Counted from the stretch's first letter, positions 32,653-42,130 are shown. The stretch is DNA of 64,000 nucleotides from Microbacterium luticocti DSM 19459 (GCF_000422405.1 NZ_AULS01000001.1:186001-250000); one strand, 5' to 3'. Notes: generated by a model not told the origin, from the letters alone. Numbers and translations are program-made.

Positions 32653-33648
32653 ATGCCGCAGCCGCGCCGCGCGCCCCGCCCGCGCGGAACGCTGAGCTAC
32701 GACAAGCCGCCAATGGAGCTGGAAGATCTCGTCGACCGCCTCGCCGACCGCGGACTGGTCATCGTCAACCGGGACCGGGCGCTGCGGCACCTGCGCCACA
32801 TCGGATACTACCGCCTCTCCCCCTACACGATCCCGTTTCAGACGGCCGGACCGGAGCATCGCCTGCGAGATGGGACGTCGTTCGACGACGTGCTCGACCT
32901 CTACGTTTTCGACCGGGCGCTGCGCTCGGTGGTCATCGACGCCCTCGAGCGCGTCGAGGTCGCCGTGCGCGCGGCGCTGACCGATCACATGTCGACGGTC
33001 TACGACGACCCGCACTGGTACATGGACGCCTCACACTTCCGCGACCGCGGCAAGCATGCGGGACTTCTGAAGATCGTCAGGGACACCTGCGACGAGCGGC
33101 TCCGCGGCACCCCGGACGCCGGGGAGGACTCGCTGGTCCACCGCTCGGCGCTCGAGCACTACCTCACCACCTACGGCTCACCCGAGCTGCCGCCGTCCTG
33201 GCTCATGGTCGAGACCCTCACCGTCGGACAGCTCACTAGCGGGTACCGGAATCTGAAGCGCCGCTCTGATCGGACCGCCGTCGCCCGGAGCATCGGCCTG
33301 ACAGCGCCCGTGCTCGAGTCTTGGATGCAGACCTACGTCCGCGTTCGCAACGTCTGCGCCCACCACGGCCGACTGTGGAACGTCGGCCTCGGCGTCTACC
33401 CGGCGATCCCGAACTCGCCCATCGTGTCCTGGCTCGAAGGAACCGAAGCGCTGCCCGAGAGATCGAGGAAGCGGCTCTACCCCGTCCTCGTCTCCCTGCA
33501 GACGGTCCTGGAAACGATCTCCCCGCGCAGCGGCTGGGCGCGGCGACTTCACGAACTGGTCGACTCCCGCCCCGCGATGAACCTGCGTGGCATGGGCATC
33601 CCCGACGACTGGGCAGACGACCCGTTCTGGCGTCGACAGCTCGACTGA
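32653..33648 (+). CDS. Abi_2 (AbiD/AbiF) family HEPN protein
   Basis: Predicted abortive-infection protein of 331 residues from ATG 32653 with AGGAGGG seven bases upstream. It belongs to the Abi_2 family: KPPMELEDLVDRL near the start, RHIGYYRLSPYTIPF, YVFDRALRSVVIDALERVEV, and the HEPN-type motif RNVCAHHGRLWN (R232-x4-H237). A second R-x5-H occurs at R106...H112 (RAALTDH). HEPN proteins are metal-independent RNases, so this is probably an RNA-cleaving toxin triggered by phage. It stands alone at the right end of the island, with a possible RNA antitoxin or leader upstream. Confidence 0.88.
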   Translation: MPQPRRAPRPRGTLSYDKPPMELEDLVDRLADRGLVIVNRDRALRHLRHIGYYRLSPYTIPFQTAGPEHRLRDGTSFDDVLDLYVFDRALRSVVIDALERVEVAVRAALTDHMSTVYDDPHWYMDASHFRDRGKHAGLLKIVRDTCDERLRGTPDAGEDSLVHRSALEHYLTTYGSPELPPSWLMVETLTVGQLTSGYRNLKRRSDRTAVARSIGLTAPVLESWMQTYVRVRNVCAHHGRLWNVGLGVYPAIPNSPIVSWLEGTEALPERSRKRLYPVLVSLQTVLETISPRSGWARRLHELVDSRPAMNLRGMGIPDDWADDPFWRRQLD

Positions 33649-33717
33649 GCCGCCTGACGATCCGTCATGACAGAGGTCGGATTATCACTCGTGGTTGGGT
33701 TGAACGCGAGCGTTCGG

Positions 33718-34605
33718 CTAGCGTTTCCGCTGGCAGACTGGGCAAAAGTGGCTGGAGCGGTTCATGAATCGCTCGCGCACGATCGGGGTGCCGCAGCGCT
33801 TGCACGGGCGACCTTCCCGCCCGTATACATCCAATGTCATTCGTCCGGCCTGGCCGTTGACGTTGACGTATTGGGCATCGAAGCTCGTACCACCCTCGGC
33901 CAGCGCTTTGAGAAGCACCGCGCGCACCTCGGCGAGCAGTCGGTGCACGGCCCGCGTCGACAGCGCCCGGGCGGGCGTCTCTGGGTGGATGCGGGCGGCC
34001 CAGAGTGCCTCGTCGGCGTAGATGTTGCCGATGCCGCTGACCACGGTCTGGTCCAGCAGCACGCGCTTGATCGCCGAGTCCTTGCGGGCCAGGCGATGCC
34101 GGAAGAGCGCGTCGTCGAAGGCGGGATCCAGCACATCGCGCGCGATGTGCGCGACCTGCGCGGGCACGAGCGGTGCCGCATCCCCTCGCCCACCCGCAGC
34201 TTTGTCCGACGTCGGCACCAGCGGATCGATCGCGAGCGAGCCGAACGTGCGTTGGTCGGCGAACACCACCGCCAGCTCGCCATGATCGGGATGCTGGATG
34301 TCTAGGCGGATGCGCTCGAACCGTTGAACGGGTGCTCCGGATTCGCGCAGCAACAGTTGACCGCTCATACCCAGGTGTCCGATCACGGCCTCGCCCGTGC
34401 CCACGATCGGCAGCCACAGGAACTTGCCCCGACGCACTGCGGCACGCAGCGTCATGCCGGTCAGCCGACGCTCGAAGTCGGCGGCGCCGCCGACATGGCG
34501 GGTCAGTGCGCGCTCGTCGTGCACCGTCACCGCGGTCACGTGCGCAGCGCTGACGGCAGGCGCCAGGCCGAGGCGCACCACCTCGACCTCGGGGAGTTCG
34601 GGCAT
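33718..34605 (-). CDS. mutM: Formamidopyrimidine-DNA glycosylase (Fpg/MutM)
   Basis: Base-excision repair enzyme that removes 8-oxoguanine and nicks the DNA, 295 residues. The start at ATG 34605 gives the catalytic N-terminus PELPEVE (Pro1 after Met removal, Glu2). Lys in VRRGKFLWL, the helix-two-turn-helix ending in GIGNIYADEALW and the C-terminal zinc finger (CKRCG...CPVCQ) are all present. It follows rnc by 4 bases. The end of the gene is the last core chromosomal sequence before the metal island. Confidence 0.96.
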   Translation of the reverse strand: MPELPEVEVVRLGLAPAVSAAHVTAVTVHDERALTRHVGGAADFERRLTGMTLRAAVRRGKFLWLPIVGTGEAVIGHLGMSGQLLLRESGAPVQRFERIRLDIQHPDHGELAVVFADQRTFGSLAIDPLVPTSDKAAGGRGDAAPLVPAQVAHIARDVLDPAFDDALFRHRLARKDSAIKRVLLDQTVVSGIGNIYADEALWAARIHPETPARALSTRAVHRLLAEVRAVLLKALAEGGTSFDAQYVNVNGQAGRMTLDVYGREGRPCKRCGTPIVRERFMNRSSHFCPVCQRKR

Positions 34606-34609
34606 CGGC

Positions 34610-35302
34610 TCAGTCCTGCGCCGACAGCTCCCGCCACAGCTGCAGCGCGGCGGCCATCTCGGAGTGCTTCTTGCTGGTGCCGGTGCCGGTGCCGCTGACC
34701 TCGCCCACAACGACGGTGGCAGTGAACACACGGTCGTGGTCGGGGCCGGTCGCCTCGACGCTGTACACCGGTGGCGAAAAGCCCCGCCGCGCGGCCAGTT
34801 CCTGCAGGCTCGTCTTGGGGTCGACAGCCGCGCCGTACCGGTCGGGATCGGCCAGCAGCGGCTCCACCAACCGGTGCACCAGCTCGGTGGCCGCGTCGGG
34901 GCCGGCCGACAGGTAGGTGGCGCCGATCACCGCTTCCATGGTGTCGGCCAGGATGGAGTCCTTGTCGCGTCCGCCGGTCTGGTCCTCGCCGCGGCCGAGC
35001 CGCAGGTGCGCACCCAGGTCGATGCCGCGGGCCACCTCGGCGAGGGCGACCGTGGACACGACGCTGGCGCGCCGCTTGGCGAGCGCGCCCTCGTCGAGTT
35101 CCGGATGCCGGGTGTACAGCAGCACGGTGACCGCCTGACCGAGCACGGAGTCACCCAGGAACTCCAGACGCTCGTTGTGCGGCAGGTGGCCGTGCTCGTA
35201 CGCGTAGGACCGGTGGGTGAGAGCCAACGACAGAAGCTCGGGGTCGATCTCGACCCCGAGCTTGTCGGTCAACGGAGCGTGCTCGCCCCCCGGCTGCGCC
35301 AC
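34610..35302 (-). CDS. rnc: Ribonuclease III
   Basis: Double-stranded RNA endonuclease for rRNA and mRNA processing, 230 residues from GTG 35302. The RNase III signature [12 protein letters not shown], the second acidic site ([12 protein letters not shown]) and a C-terminal dsRNA-binding domain ([14 protein letters not shown]...[14 protein letters not shown]) are present. It lies between rpmF and mutM, as in other Microbacteriaceae. Confidence 0.97.
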   Translation of the reverse strand: MAQPGGEHAPLTDKLGVEIDPELLSLALTHRSYAYEHGHLPHNERLEFLGDSVLGQAVTVLLYTRHPELDEGALAKRRASVVSTVALAEVARGIDLGAHLRLGRGEDQTGGRDKDSILADTMEAVIGATYLSAGPDAATELVHRLVEPLLADPDRYGAAVDPKTSLQELAARRGFSPPVYSVEATGPDHDRVFTATVVVGEVSGTGTGTSKKHSEMAAALQLWRELSAQD

Positions 35303-35312
35303 GGAACGCCGA

Positions 35313-35522
35313 TCAGACGTCGGCGACCTTGCGGCCCTTGTACTCGAGGAACAGCTCGGTGCCCTGCGAGTCGGTGACGACCTTCGCCTGGTGCGGGCGG
35401 CTGTAGACGACCTTGCCGTTCTCGACGGTCTTCACCAGGGCGGGCGCGGTGGCCTTCCACTGTGCGCGACGCGAACGGGTGTTGGAGCGGGAGACCTTCC
35501 GCTTGGGGGGGTTACCTGCCAT
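35313..35522 (-). CDS. rpmF: 50S ribosomal protein L32
   Basis: Ribosomal protein L32 of 69 residues beginning [20 protein letters not shown], the actinobacterial form of this protein. There is no CxxC zinc ribbon, so it is the C-minus type. It lies 6 bases after yceD and 10 bases before rnc; the yceD-rpmF pair is conserved in bacteria. Confidence 0.97.
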   Translation of the reverse strand: MAGNPPKRKVSRSNTRSRRAQWKATAPALVKTVENGKVVYSRPHQAKVVTDSQGTELFLEYKGRKVADV

Positions 35523-35528
35523 GGCTGT

Positions 35529-36101
35529 TCATCCTTCGTTGTCTGGGTCTGCGTGCGGGGCGCTGTCGTTCTCGCCCTCGACCGGTTCCGATGCCCATCC
35601 CGCAAGCGCCGACCAGCGCGGATCGACGCTCGGGCGGGGTGTGGCATCCGGCTCGTCGGCCAGACGCGCGCCCGTGATCGGGTCCAATCCCGGGCAGTCC
35701 GGCCGGCACACCGGCTGAAACGGAAGCGCCAGGACGATGGCGTCCCGAACAAGAGTTTCAAGATCCACGTGGTCGTCTTGAACCTCGAAGTCGTTCGCTT
35801 CCCGTCCAGGATACGCGAAAAGCTCCTGGAACTCGACTTCGACAGGCGCGTCGATGGCGATCAGGCACCGTCCGCACTCCCCCGTATAGCGGGTGCGCGC
35901 CGTTCCGGAGGCGAGGATGCCCTCGTGCACGGACTCGAGCCGCACGTCGACGGCGACGTCTTCTCCGGCCGGCACCGAGACCAGTCCTTCACCCCATCGG
36001 GTGTCGGCGGGAACGTCGAAGGATGCCTCGCGCATCTCGCCAGGGTGATGCACGAGGTCGCGCACGAGCACGCTGAAGGCGCCGGGACGGGGGTTTCTCA
36101 C
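35529..36101 (-). CDS. yceD: YceD/DUF177 family protein
   Basis: DUF177 protein of 190 residues from GTG 36101. It has the conserved GECGRCLI and CRPDCPGL motifs (two Cys pairs that may bind zinc) and an acidic C-terminal tail. The family is tied to 23S rRNA and 50S subunit accumulation and is always next to rpmF, as here. The exact molecular function is still open. Confidence 0.9.
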   Translation of the reverse strand: MRNPRPGAFSVLVRDLVHHPGEMREASFDVPADTRWGEGLVSVPAGEDVAVDVRLESVHEGILASGTARTRYTGECGRCLIAIDAPVEVEFQELFAYPGREANDFEVQDDHVDLETLVRDAIVLALPFQPVCRPDCPGLDPITGARLADEPDATPRPSVDPRWSALAGWASEPVEGENDSAPHADPDNEG

Positions 36102-36119
36102 CCCGGAAGTCTAGCCGGG

Positions 36120-36617
36120 TCAGATCCCGCGGGCGCCGGTGTCGAGGAACCGCGCCACCGGACCGGGCACGTACGGCGTGACATCGCCGCCCAGACCCGC
36201 GACCTGACGCACCAGGGAACTGGACACGAGGGTGTGCGCGGGGTCGGGAAGCAGGAACACGGTCTCGATACCGGCGAGGTTGCGGTTCACGATCGCCATC
36301 GGCGTCTCGTAGGCCACGTCGGCCTGCGAACGGATGCCCTTCACGAGCACCCCCGCGTTCACGTCCGCGGCATAGTCGACGAGCAGGCCCATGCTCCATG
36401 ACGCCACCACGATGTCGCCGGAGATCTGCTGCTCTGAGATCGACTGCTCCAGCAGCGACAGCCGCTGCGCGATGGGCAGCATCGCCTGCTTGTCGGGGTT
36501 GTGCACCACGACCACGTGCACGGTGTCGTACAGGGCGGCGGCGCGGCGGATCACATCGAGGTGACCGAGGGTGGGCGGGTCGAACGACCCCGGGACGACG
36601 GCGATCCGGTTGCTCAC
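36120..36617 (-). CDS. coaD: Phosphopantetheine adenylyltransferase
   Basis: CoaD catalyses the fourth step of coenzyme A synthesis: phosphopantetheine plus ATP to dephospho-CoA. It has 165 residues from GTG 36617. The nucleotidyltransferase signature [13 protein letters not shown] and the later motif [14 protein letters not shown] are visible. It lies between recG and yceD on the same strand. Confidence 0.97.
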   Translation of the reverse strand: MSNRIAVVPGSFDPPTLGHLDVIRRAAALYDTVHVVVVHNPDKQAMLPIAQRLSLLEQSISEQQISGDIVVASWSMGLLVDYAADVNAGVLVKGIRSQADVAYETPMAIVNRNLAGIETVFLLPDPAHTLVSSSLVRQVAGLGGDVTPYVPGPVARFLDTGARGI

Positions 36618-36663
36618 CCCACCAGCCTACCGGGCGCGCCGCCGCCGCCCGGCCCGTGCACGG

Positions 36664-38826
36664 TCAGTTCTTGGCGAGCGCCGCCCGCTCGGTGGCATCC
36701 AGTCGTCGCTCGATGGCACGGGCCAGCCCGGGGTGTCGCAGCAGGGCCGGGTCGTCGTCGAGGATCGCCTCGGCCTCTTGCCGCGCAAGCGCGATGAGGT
36801 CGGCGTCCTTGACCACGCGCAGCATGCGCAGCGACGACCGCGCCCCGGACTGCGCGTCGCCGAGCACGTCTCCTTCGCCACGCAGCTCGAGGTCTTTCTC
36901 GGCCAGCTCGAACCCGTCTGCGGTGGCAGCGACCGCCTCGACACGCTCGCGCCCCGGCGTGTCGGGGCCCGCCTCGGTGACCAGCAGACACAGCCCGGGC
37001 ACGCTCCCCCGCCCGACCCGGCCGCGCAACTGGTGCAGCTGCGACACGCCGAAACGGTCGGCCTCGAGGATCACCATCGTGGACGCATTCGGCACGTCGA
37101 CGCCGACCTCGATGACAGTGGTCGCCACCAGCACATCGATGTCGCCGTCCGCGAACGCGCGCATCACGGCGTCCTTCTCGTCGCCGGGCATGCGTCCGTG
37201 CAGAATCTGCACCCGCACCCGGGCGAACGCGGGATGCCGTTCCAACAGCTGCGCCGCCTGCACCACCCCCCAGCGCGCCGGGCGGGCGGACTGGTCGACC
37301 GGCAGCGGGTCGCCGTCGTCGGTGCGGGTGGATGCCGCGCCCTCCGCATCGATCGCAGGGCACACCACGAACGCCTGACGACCCTGGGCGACCTCTTCGG
37401 CGATCCGATCCCAGACGCGGCCGAACCACAACGGTTTCTCGCCGACCGGCGCCACGAAGGTCTGGACGCCGGCACGGCCGGGTGGCATGGCACGGATCGT
37501 GGACACGTCCAGATCGCCGAACACGGTCATCGCCACGGTGCGCGGGATGGGCGTCGCGGTGAGCACCAGGGCGTGCGGACTGCTGCCTTTCGCCCGCAGC
37601 GTCTCACGCTGTTCGACCCCGAACCTGTGCTGCTCGTCGACCACCACCAGACCCAGGTCGGCGAACGTCGTGCTCTCGCTGAGCAGGGCGTGCGTGCCGA
37701 CCACGATCAGCGCCTGCCCGCTGGCCACCCGCAGCGCCGCCTTGCGTCGCTCGGCCGCGCTCAGCTGCCCGGTCAGCAGGGTCGGCATCACCTGGGGGGC
37801 CAGCCGGGGCCCCAGCATCCGGGTGATCGAGCGCAGGTGCTGGCCGGCGAGCACCTCGGTGGGCGCGATCAGCGCCGACTGCCCGCCGCTTTCGGCCACC
37901 TGCAGCATGGCCCGCAGCGCGACCAGGGTCTTGCCCGAGCCGACCTCGCCCTGCACCAGCCGGTTCATCGGCCATCCGGCCACCAGATCGGCGGTGATCC
38001 GCTCGCCGACGGCGACCTGGTCGTCGGTGCGCGAGAACGGCAGCGCCGCGTCGAAGGCGGCCAGCAGATCACCGGCCGGTCGGGGTGTGGCCGACATGGC
38101 GCGTACGAACTGGCGCTGCTGCAGCAGTGCGGTCTGCAGGACGAGTGCCTCATGCATGCGCAGGGTGCGCTTGGCGTCGGGGATCTGGTCTTCGAAATCG
38201 GGGCGATGGATGCGCTCGAGCGCGGTGCGGGCATCCAGCAGTCGATGCCGCTGTCGCAACGCGGCCGGCAACGGATCGTCGACCTCACCGAGCCCGTCGA
38301 GCACCAGCGCGACGATGCGGCGCAGCTGCCAGGTGGCGACGGTGGAGGTGGCCGGGTAGATCGGGATCGGCTCATGCGCCCGCGCCTCGGCGTGCATGCG
38401 TGCGGTGTCGGCATCGTCGAGCAGCTCGTACTCGGGGTGCGTGAACTGCTTGTCCCTGCCGTAGACGCCGACCTTGCCCGAGAACATCCCCTGCCGCCCG
38501 GGAACGAGCTCGCCCATGCGCCAGCGTTGGTTGAAGAACGTCAACTGCAGCCGCCCGCGGCCGTCGGTGAGCACGACCTCCAGCAGCGACCCCCGGCGAT
38601 TGCGCATGGGCCGTTCGTTCACGCTGAGGATCTCGGCGACGATCGTCGCCTGCTCGCCCGGCACCAGTGAGTCGATGGGGGTGAGCTCGCCGTGGCGGGC
38701 GTACCGCCGCGGATAGTGGCCGAGAAGGTCGGCCACCGTGCGCATGCCGAAGGCGCGGTTCAGCGCGTTCGCGGTCTTGCCGCCCAGCGCGCCGTCCAGC
38801 CGCGTCTCGAGCGTGAAGGCCGACAT
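36664..38826 (-). CDS. recG: ATP-dependent DNA helicase RecG
   Basis: Helicase that remodels stalled replication forks and Holliday junctions, 720 residues. The start is ATG 38826; an open frame continues far upstream but overlaps rsmD and is not coding. It has an N-terminal wedge/OB domain (RYARHGELTPIDSL), Walker A GEVGSGKT, a DEQHRFGV box, TATPIPRT, and the helicase C motifs (QLRGRVGRG). It is divergent from rsmD with a 49-base shared promoter region. Confidence 0.96.
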   Translation of the reverse strand: MSAFTLETRLDGALGGKTANALNRAFGMRTVADLLGHYPRRYARHGELTPIDSLVPGEQATIVAEILSVNERPMRNRRGSLLEVVLTDGRGRLQLTFFNQRWRMGELVPGRQGMFSGKVGVYGRDKQFTHPEYELLDDADTARMHAEARAHEPIPIYPATSTVATWQLRRIVALVLDGLGEVDDPLPAALRQRHRLLDARTALERIHRPDFEDQIPDAKRTLRMHEALVLQTALLQQRQFVRAMSATPRPAGDLLAAFDAALPFSRTDDQVAVGERITADLVAGWPMNRLVQGEVGSGKTLVALRAMLQVAESGGQSALIAPTEVLAGQHLRSITRMLGPRLAPQVMPTLLTGQLSAAERRKAALRVASGQALIVVGTHALLSESTTFADLGLVVVDEQHRFGVEQRETLRAKGSSPHALVLTATPIPRTVAMTVFGDLDVSTIRAMPPGRAGVQTFVAPVGEKPLWFGRVWDRIAEEVAQGRQAFVVCPAIDAEGAASTRTDDGDPLPVDQSARPARWGVVQAAQLLERHPAFARVRVQILHGRMPGDEKDAVMRAFADGDIDVLVATTVIEVGVDVPNASTMVILEADRFGVSQLHQLRGRVGRGSVPGLCLLVTEAGPDTPGRERVEAVAATADGFELAEKDLELRGEGDVLGDAQSGARSSLRMLRVVKDADLIALARQEAEAILDDDPALLRHPGLARAIERRLDATERAALAKN

Positions 38827-38875
38827 GTCTTCGAGTCTAGGCACCGCCGGCGACAGTGGTTTGTAGGGTGGAACC

Positions 38876-39433
38876 GTGACGCGCATCATCGCCGGCGCCG
38901 CCCGCGGCATCCGTCTCGACGTGCCCGCGGCGGGCACCCGCCCGACCAGCGACCGGGTGCGCGAGTCGCTGTTCGCCGCACTCGAGTCCGCCGATGCGAT
39001 CGCCGGGGCGCGGGTGCTCGACCTGTACGCGGGCACCGGCGCGCTGGGTCTGGAGGCGCTCAGCCGCGGGGCGAGTTCGGCCGACCTGGTCGAGCACGCG
39101 GCGGGCGCCGCCCAGGTGGCCCGGGCCAACGCGGCACGGGTCGCGAAGGCTGCGGCATCCACCCCCGCCCGCGTGCACCGCGCGAGCGTGACCTCGTTCG
39201 TGCGCGGCGGTGCCGGACCGTACGATCTGGTCTTCGCCGACCCGCCGTACGATCTCGCCGACGAGGCGATCGGGGTCGTGCTGGCCGGCTGCGTGACGCT
39301 GATGGCCGAGGACGGGCTGTTCGTGCTGGAACGCGCCGCGCGCGACGGGCTGCCGCCGCTGCCGGGAAGGCTCGTGCTCGACCGCGAGAAGCGGTACGGC
39401 GATACCGGAGTGTGGTGGTTGCGCCGCCGGTGA
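38876..39433 (+). CDS. rsmD: 16S rRNA (guanine966-N2)-methyltransferase
   Basis: RsmD methylates G966 of 16S rRNA using S-adenosylmethionine, 185 residues from GTG 38876. It has the conserved start TRIIAGAARGIRLDVP, RPTSDRVRESLFAAL, the SAM-binding LDLYAGTGALGLEALSRG and the catalytic DPPYDL. It converges on thiL, with only 4 bases between the stop codons. Confidence 0.95.
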   Translation: MTRIIAGAARGIRLDVPAAGTRPTSDRVRESLFAALESADAIAGARVLDLYAGTGALGLEALSRGASSADLVEHAAGAAQVARANAARVAKAAASTPARVHRASVTSFVRGGAGPYDLVFADPPYDLADEAIGVVLAGCVTLMAEDGLFVLERAARDGLPPLPGRLVLDREKRYGDTGVWWLRRR

Positions 39434-39437
39434 CCGC

Positions 39438-40439
39438 TCACCCGCGGGCGCTGTCCCAGTCCTGATACGGATCCCATCCGCCGCGTTCGGTGTACGGCGT
39501 ACCGGCGACGGTGAGCGGGTACGGGCCGCCGGGCAGCACCCGGCCGATCGGACGGAACCCGTCCGGCAGCGCCGCGGAGGGCCCGAACGCGGCCAGCAGG
39601 GCGTGGTCCTCTCCCCCGGCCAGCGCGGTCGGCACGTCGGGCCCGAGCGTGGTCGGGTCGAGGTCGAGGGTGACGCCGGATGCCGCGGCCAACCGGGACG
39701 CGTCCAGGCCGAGTCCGTCCGACACGTCCATCATCGCGACCGCGCCCGCGCGCGCTGCAGCGACGCCGGCGGCGATCGGCGGGTGCGGGCGCAGTTGGGC
39801 GTCGACGGCGGCGGCCTCGTCAGCGTCGAGCAGGCCGCGGTCGACCGGCACGGGCGTGCCGGTGTGGTCGCGGAAGCGGGTGAACAGCAGGCGCAGACCG
39901 GTGGCCGCACGCCCGAGGTCGCCGGCGAGGGCGAGGACGTCGCCGGGCCGGGCGCCGGCGCGGGTGACGAAGCGACCGGCATCCAGCACGCCCAGGGCGG
40001 TCACCGCGATGGTGAGCGTGTCTGAGACGGTGAGGTCGCCACCCTCGACCGCGCAGCCGGGCGCGAGCGCCTCGCAGGCGCTGCGCAGCCCGTCGGCGAT
40101 GCCGGTCAGCATCGAGAGCCGGGTCGCGTCGGGTACGGTCAGCGCCACCAGCAGAGCGGTGGGCCGGGCGCCCATGGCGGCGATGTCGGCGAGGTTCACG
40201 GCCGCGGCCTTCCAACCGAGGTCGCGGCCGTCGGTCCAGGCCAGCCGGAAGTCGGGCCCGTGCACGAGCGTGTCGACCGAGGCGACGATGCGCCCGCCGG
40301 GGGCGGCGATCACGGCCGCGTCGTCGCCGGGCCCGAGTTCGGCGCTCGACGGGCCGAACCGGGCGAGCACCGCCTGGAGCACCTGAGCCTCACCGAGTTC
40401 GCCGATCGACGGATCGTCGTGTGGATCGCTGGAGGTCAC
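39438..40439 (-). CDS. thiL: Thiamine-monophosphate kinase
   Basis: ThiL phosphorylates thiamine monophosphate to the active cofactor thiamine diphosphate, 333 residues from GTG 40439 (GGAAGGGG upstream). Family motifs: GPGDDAAVI, NLADIAAMGARPTALLV, VEGGDLTVSD and MDVSDGLGLDASRLA. It is divergent from the DUF3515 lipoprotein gene. Confidence 0.95.
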   Translation of the reverse strand: MTSSDPHDDPSIGELGEAQVLQAVLARFGPSSAELGPGDDAAVIAAPGGRIVASVDTLVHGPDFRLAWTDGRDLGWKAAAVNLADIAAMGARPTALLVALTVPDATRLSMLTGIADGLRSACEALAPGCAVEGGDLTVSDTLTIAVTALGVLDAGRFVTRAGARPGDVLALAGDLGRAATGLRLLFTRFRDHTGTPVPVDRGLLDADEAAAVDAQLRPHPPIAAGVAAARAGAVAMMDVSDGLGLDASRLAAASGVTLDLDPTTLGPDVPTALAGGEDHALLAAFGPSAALPDGFRPIGRVLPGGPYPLTVAGTPYTERGGWDPYQDWDSARG

Positions 40440-40504
40440 CGCAGCCCCTTCCCTGGCCTTCCATTCTGGCCGACCGGCGGCCGCGCCGCGGGTAGCCTGG
40501 AGGG

Positions 40505-41041
40505 GTGCCCCGCCTTCCCCGTGTGTTCGTCGCGCTCGCCGCCCTCGGGGTCGCACTGACCGGATGTTCGGCCACGGTGAGCCTCGAGCCGGGGCCGCAT
40601 GCGAACGACCCTGCCTGTGCGGCGATCATGGTGAGACTTCCCGACACGCTGGCCGATCAGCAGCGGGTATGGACCGATGCCCAGTCGACCGCCGCATGGG
40701 GCACCCCCACCCGCGTCATCTTCGCGTGCGGGGTGACCCCGCCGGGGCCGAGCACGCTGAAGTGCGTCTCGCTGGGCGGGGTCGACTGGCTGGTCGATGA
40801 GTCGAAGCAACCGAACTTCCGCATCACCAGCTACGGCCGCACCCCGGCCGTGCAGCTGTACCTCGACGGCAGCGACGCACGCGTCGACCCGAACGCCGTG
40901 CTCACCCAGATGGGACGTCTGGTGTCGGCGGACACGCATCAGACCGCGCAGTGCACCGCGCCGGCCACTCCCGATGACACCCCCGCGCCGACACCGGTGC
41001 CCACCCCCGCGACGACCCCGGCGGGCACACCGGCGGGATGA
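40505..41041 (+). CDS. DUF3515 lipoprotein
   Basis: Predicted lipoprotein of 178 residues with signal peptide and lipobox (VALTGC). The DUF3515 domain has conserved WGTPTRVIFACGV and Cys residues that may form disulfides, followed by a Thr/Pro-rich C-terminal tail. Function unknown. It is found beside thiL and ddl in many Microbacteriaceae, so this is conserved core. Converges on ddl. Confidence 0.88.
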   Translation: MPRLPRVFVALAALGVALTGCSATVSLEPGPHANDPACAAIMVRLPDTLADQQRVWTDAQSTAAWGTPTRVIFACGVTPPGPSTLKCVSLGGVDWLVDESKQPNFRITSYGRTPAVQLYLDGSDARVDPNAVLTQMGRLVSADTHQTAQCTAPATPDDTPAPTPVPTPATTPAGTPAG

Positions 41042-41044
41042 CAC

Positions 41045-42130
41045 TCAGCCCCGCGTGAGCGCGGTGTCGATCACGTCGGTGATCAGTTCGGTGTAGGTCA
41101 TGCCACTGGCGATCCAGCAGGTCGGGAACATCGAGATCGGGGTGAACCCGGGCATGGTGTTCACCTCGTTGACGTAGAACTCGGTGCCGGTGAAGAAGAA
41201 GTCCACCCGCGCCAGGCCCTGCCCGCCCACCGCCTCGAAGGCACGTGCGGCGATCCGCTGCATCTCGCGCAACTCGCCCGCCTGCAGGTCGGCCGGGCAG
41301 ACCAGGTCGATGCCGGGGGCGTCCAGGTACTTGGCGGCGAAGTCGTAGAAGTCTCGCCCCGAGATCACCACTTCGCCGGCGACGCTCACGCGGGGTTCGC
41401 CGCCGTCCCGTCCCTCGAGCACACCGCACTCGAGTTCCCGCCCGGCCACGGCCTGCTCGACCAGCACGGTGTCGTCCTCGGCGAACGCGACCTCGAACGC
41501 GGCGTCCAGTCCGTCCCACGCGTCGACCTTCGACACCCCGACGCTCGATCCGGCACGCGCCGGCTTCACGAACACCGGCAGACCGAGCGCGCGGATCCGC
41601 TGCTCCCACAGCCGGCGGTCGCGAGCGAGCCCGGTGCGCGTGACCGAGACCCACGGCACCACCGGCACCCCCGCCGCCCGCAGCACGTTCTTGGTGGTGT
41701 GCTTGTCCATGCCGATCGCCGACATCAGCAGCCCGGCACCCGCATAGGGCATGTCGAGCAGTTCCAGAAAGCCCTGGATCGTCCCGTCTTCACCGAACCG
41801 GCCGTGCAGGATGGGCAGCACCACGTCGACCTCGCCGAGCGAGCGCGTGCCCGTGGCATCCGTCACCCGCAGTTCGCGGCTGCGGGTCGAATCGGGCCAG
41901 ATCACCCGGGTGCCGTTGTCGACCACCTCGGGCAGGTGATGCGGGTCGAGCGTGAACTTGTCGGGGTCGTCGTCCTCGAGCACGAACGCGCCCTCGCGGG
42001 TGATGCCGATCGGGATCACCTCGAAGCGGTCACGGTCGATCGCGCGCAGCACTCCCCCCGCCGTCGCGGAGCTGATCGAATGCTCGCTGGATCGACCGCC
42101 AAAGAGCACCGCCACCGCGCGCTTGTCCAT
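41045..42130 (-). CDS. ddl: D-alanine-D-alanine ligase
   Basis: ATP-grasp enzyme that makes the D-Ala-D-Ala dipeptide for peptidoglycan, 361 residues. The start is fixed near 42130 because the essential GGRSSEHSIS motif is at residues 11-20. Other motifs: LHGRFGEDGTIQG, FVKPARAGSSVGVSK and NEVNTMPGFTPISMFP. Its first 101 bases overlap the 3' end of gpsA in another frame, which is unusually long. Confidence 0.96.
   Translation of the reverse strand: MDKRAVAVLFGGRSSEHSISSATAGGVLRAIDRDRFEVIPIGITREGAFVLEDDDPDKFTLDPHHLPEVVDNGTRVIWPDSTRSRELRVTDATGTRSLGEVDVVLPILHGRFGEDGTIQGFLELLDMPYAGAGLLMSAIGMDKHTTKNVLRAAGVPVVPWVSVTRTGLARDRRLWEQRIRALGLPVFVKPARAGSSVGVSKVDAWDGLDAAFEVAFAEDDTVLVEQAVAGRELECGVLEGRDGGEPRVSVAGEVVISGRDFYDFAAKYLDAPGIDLVCPADLQAGELREMQRIAARAFEAVGGQGLARVDFFFTGTEFYVNEVNTMPGFTPISMFPTCWIASGMTYTELITDVIDTALTRG

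Noticed and set aside
36571..38670. 699-codon + strand frame opposite recG
   Set aside because: RecG is certain on the minus strand; the opposite frame is open only because of GC-biased third positions.
38827..39477. N-terminal extension of RecG to 39477
   Set aside because: It would overlap the whole rsmD gene on the other strand; the RecG domain starts at ATG 38826.
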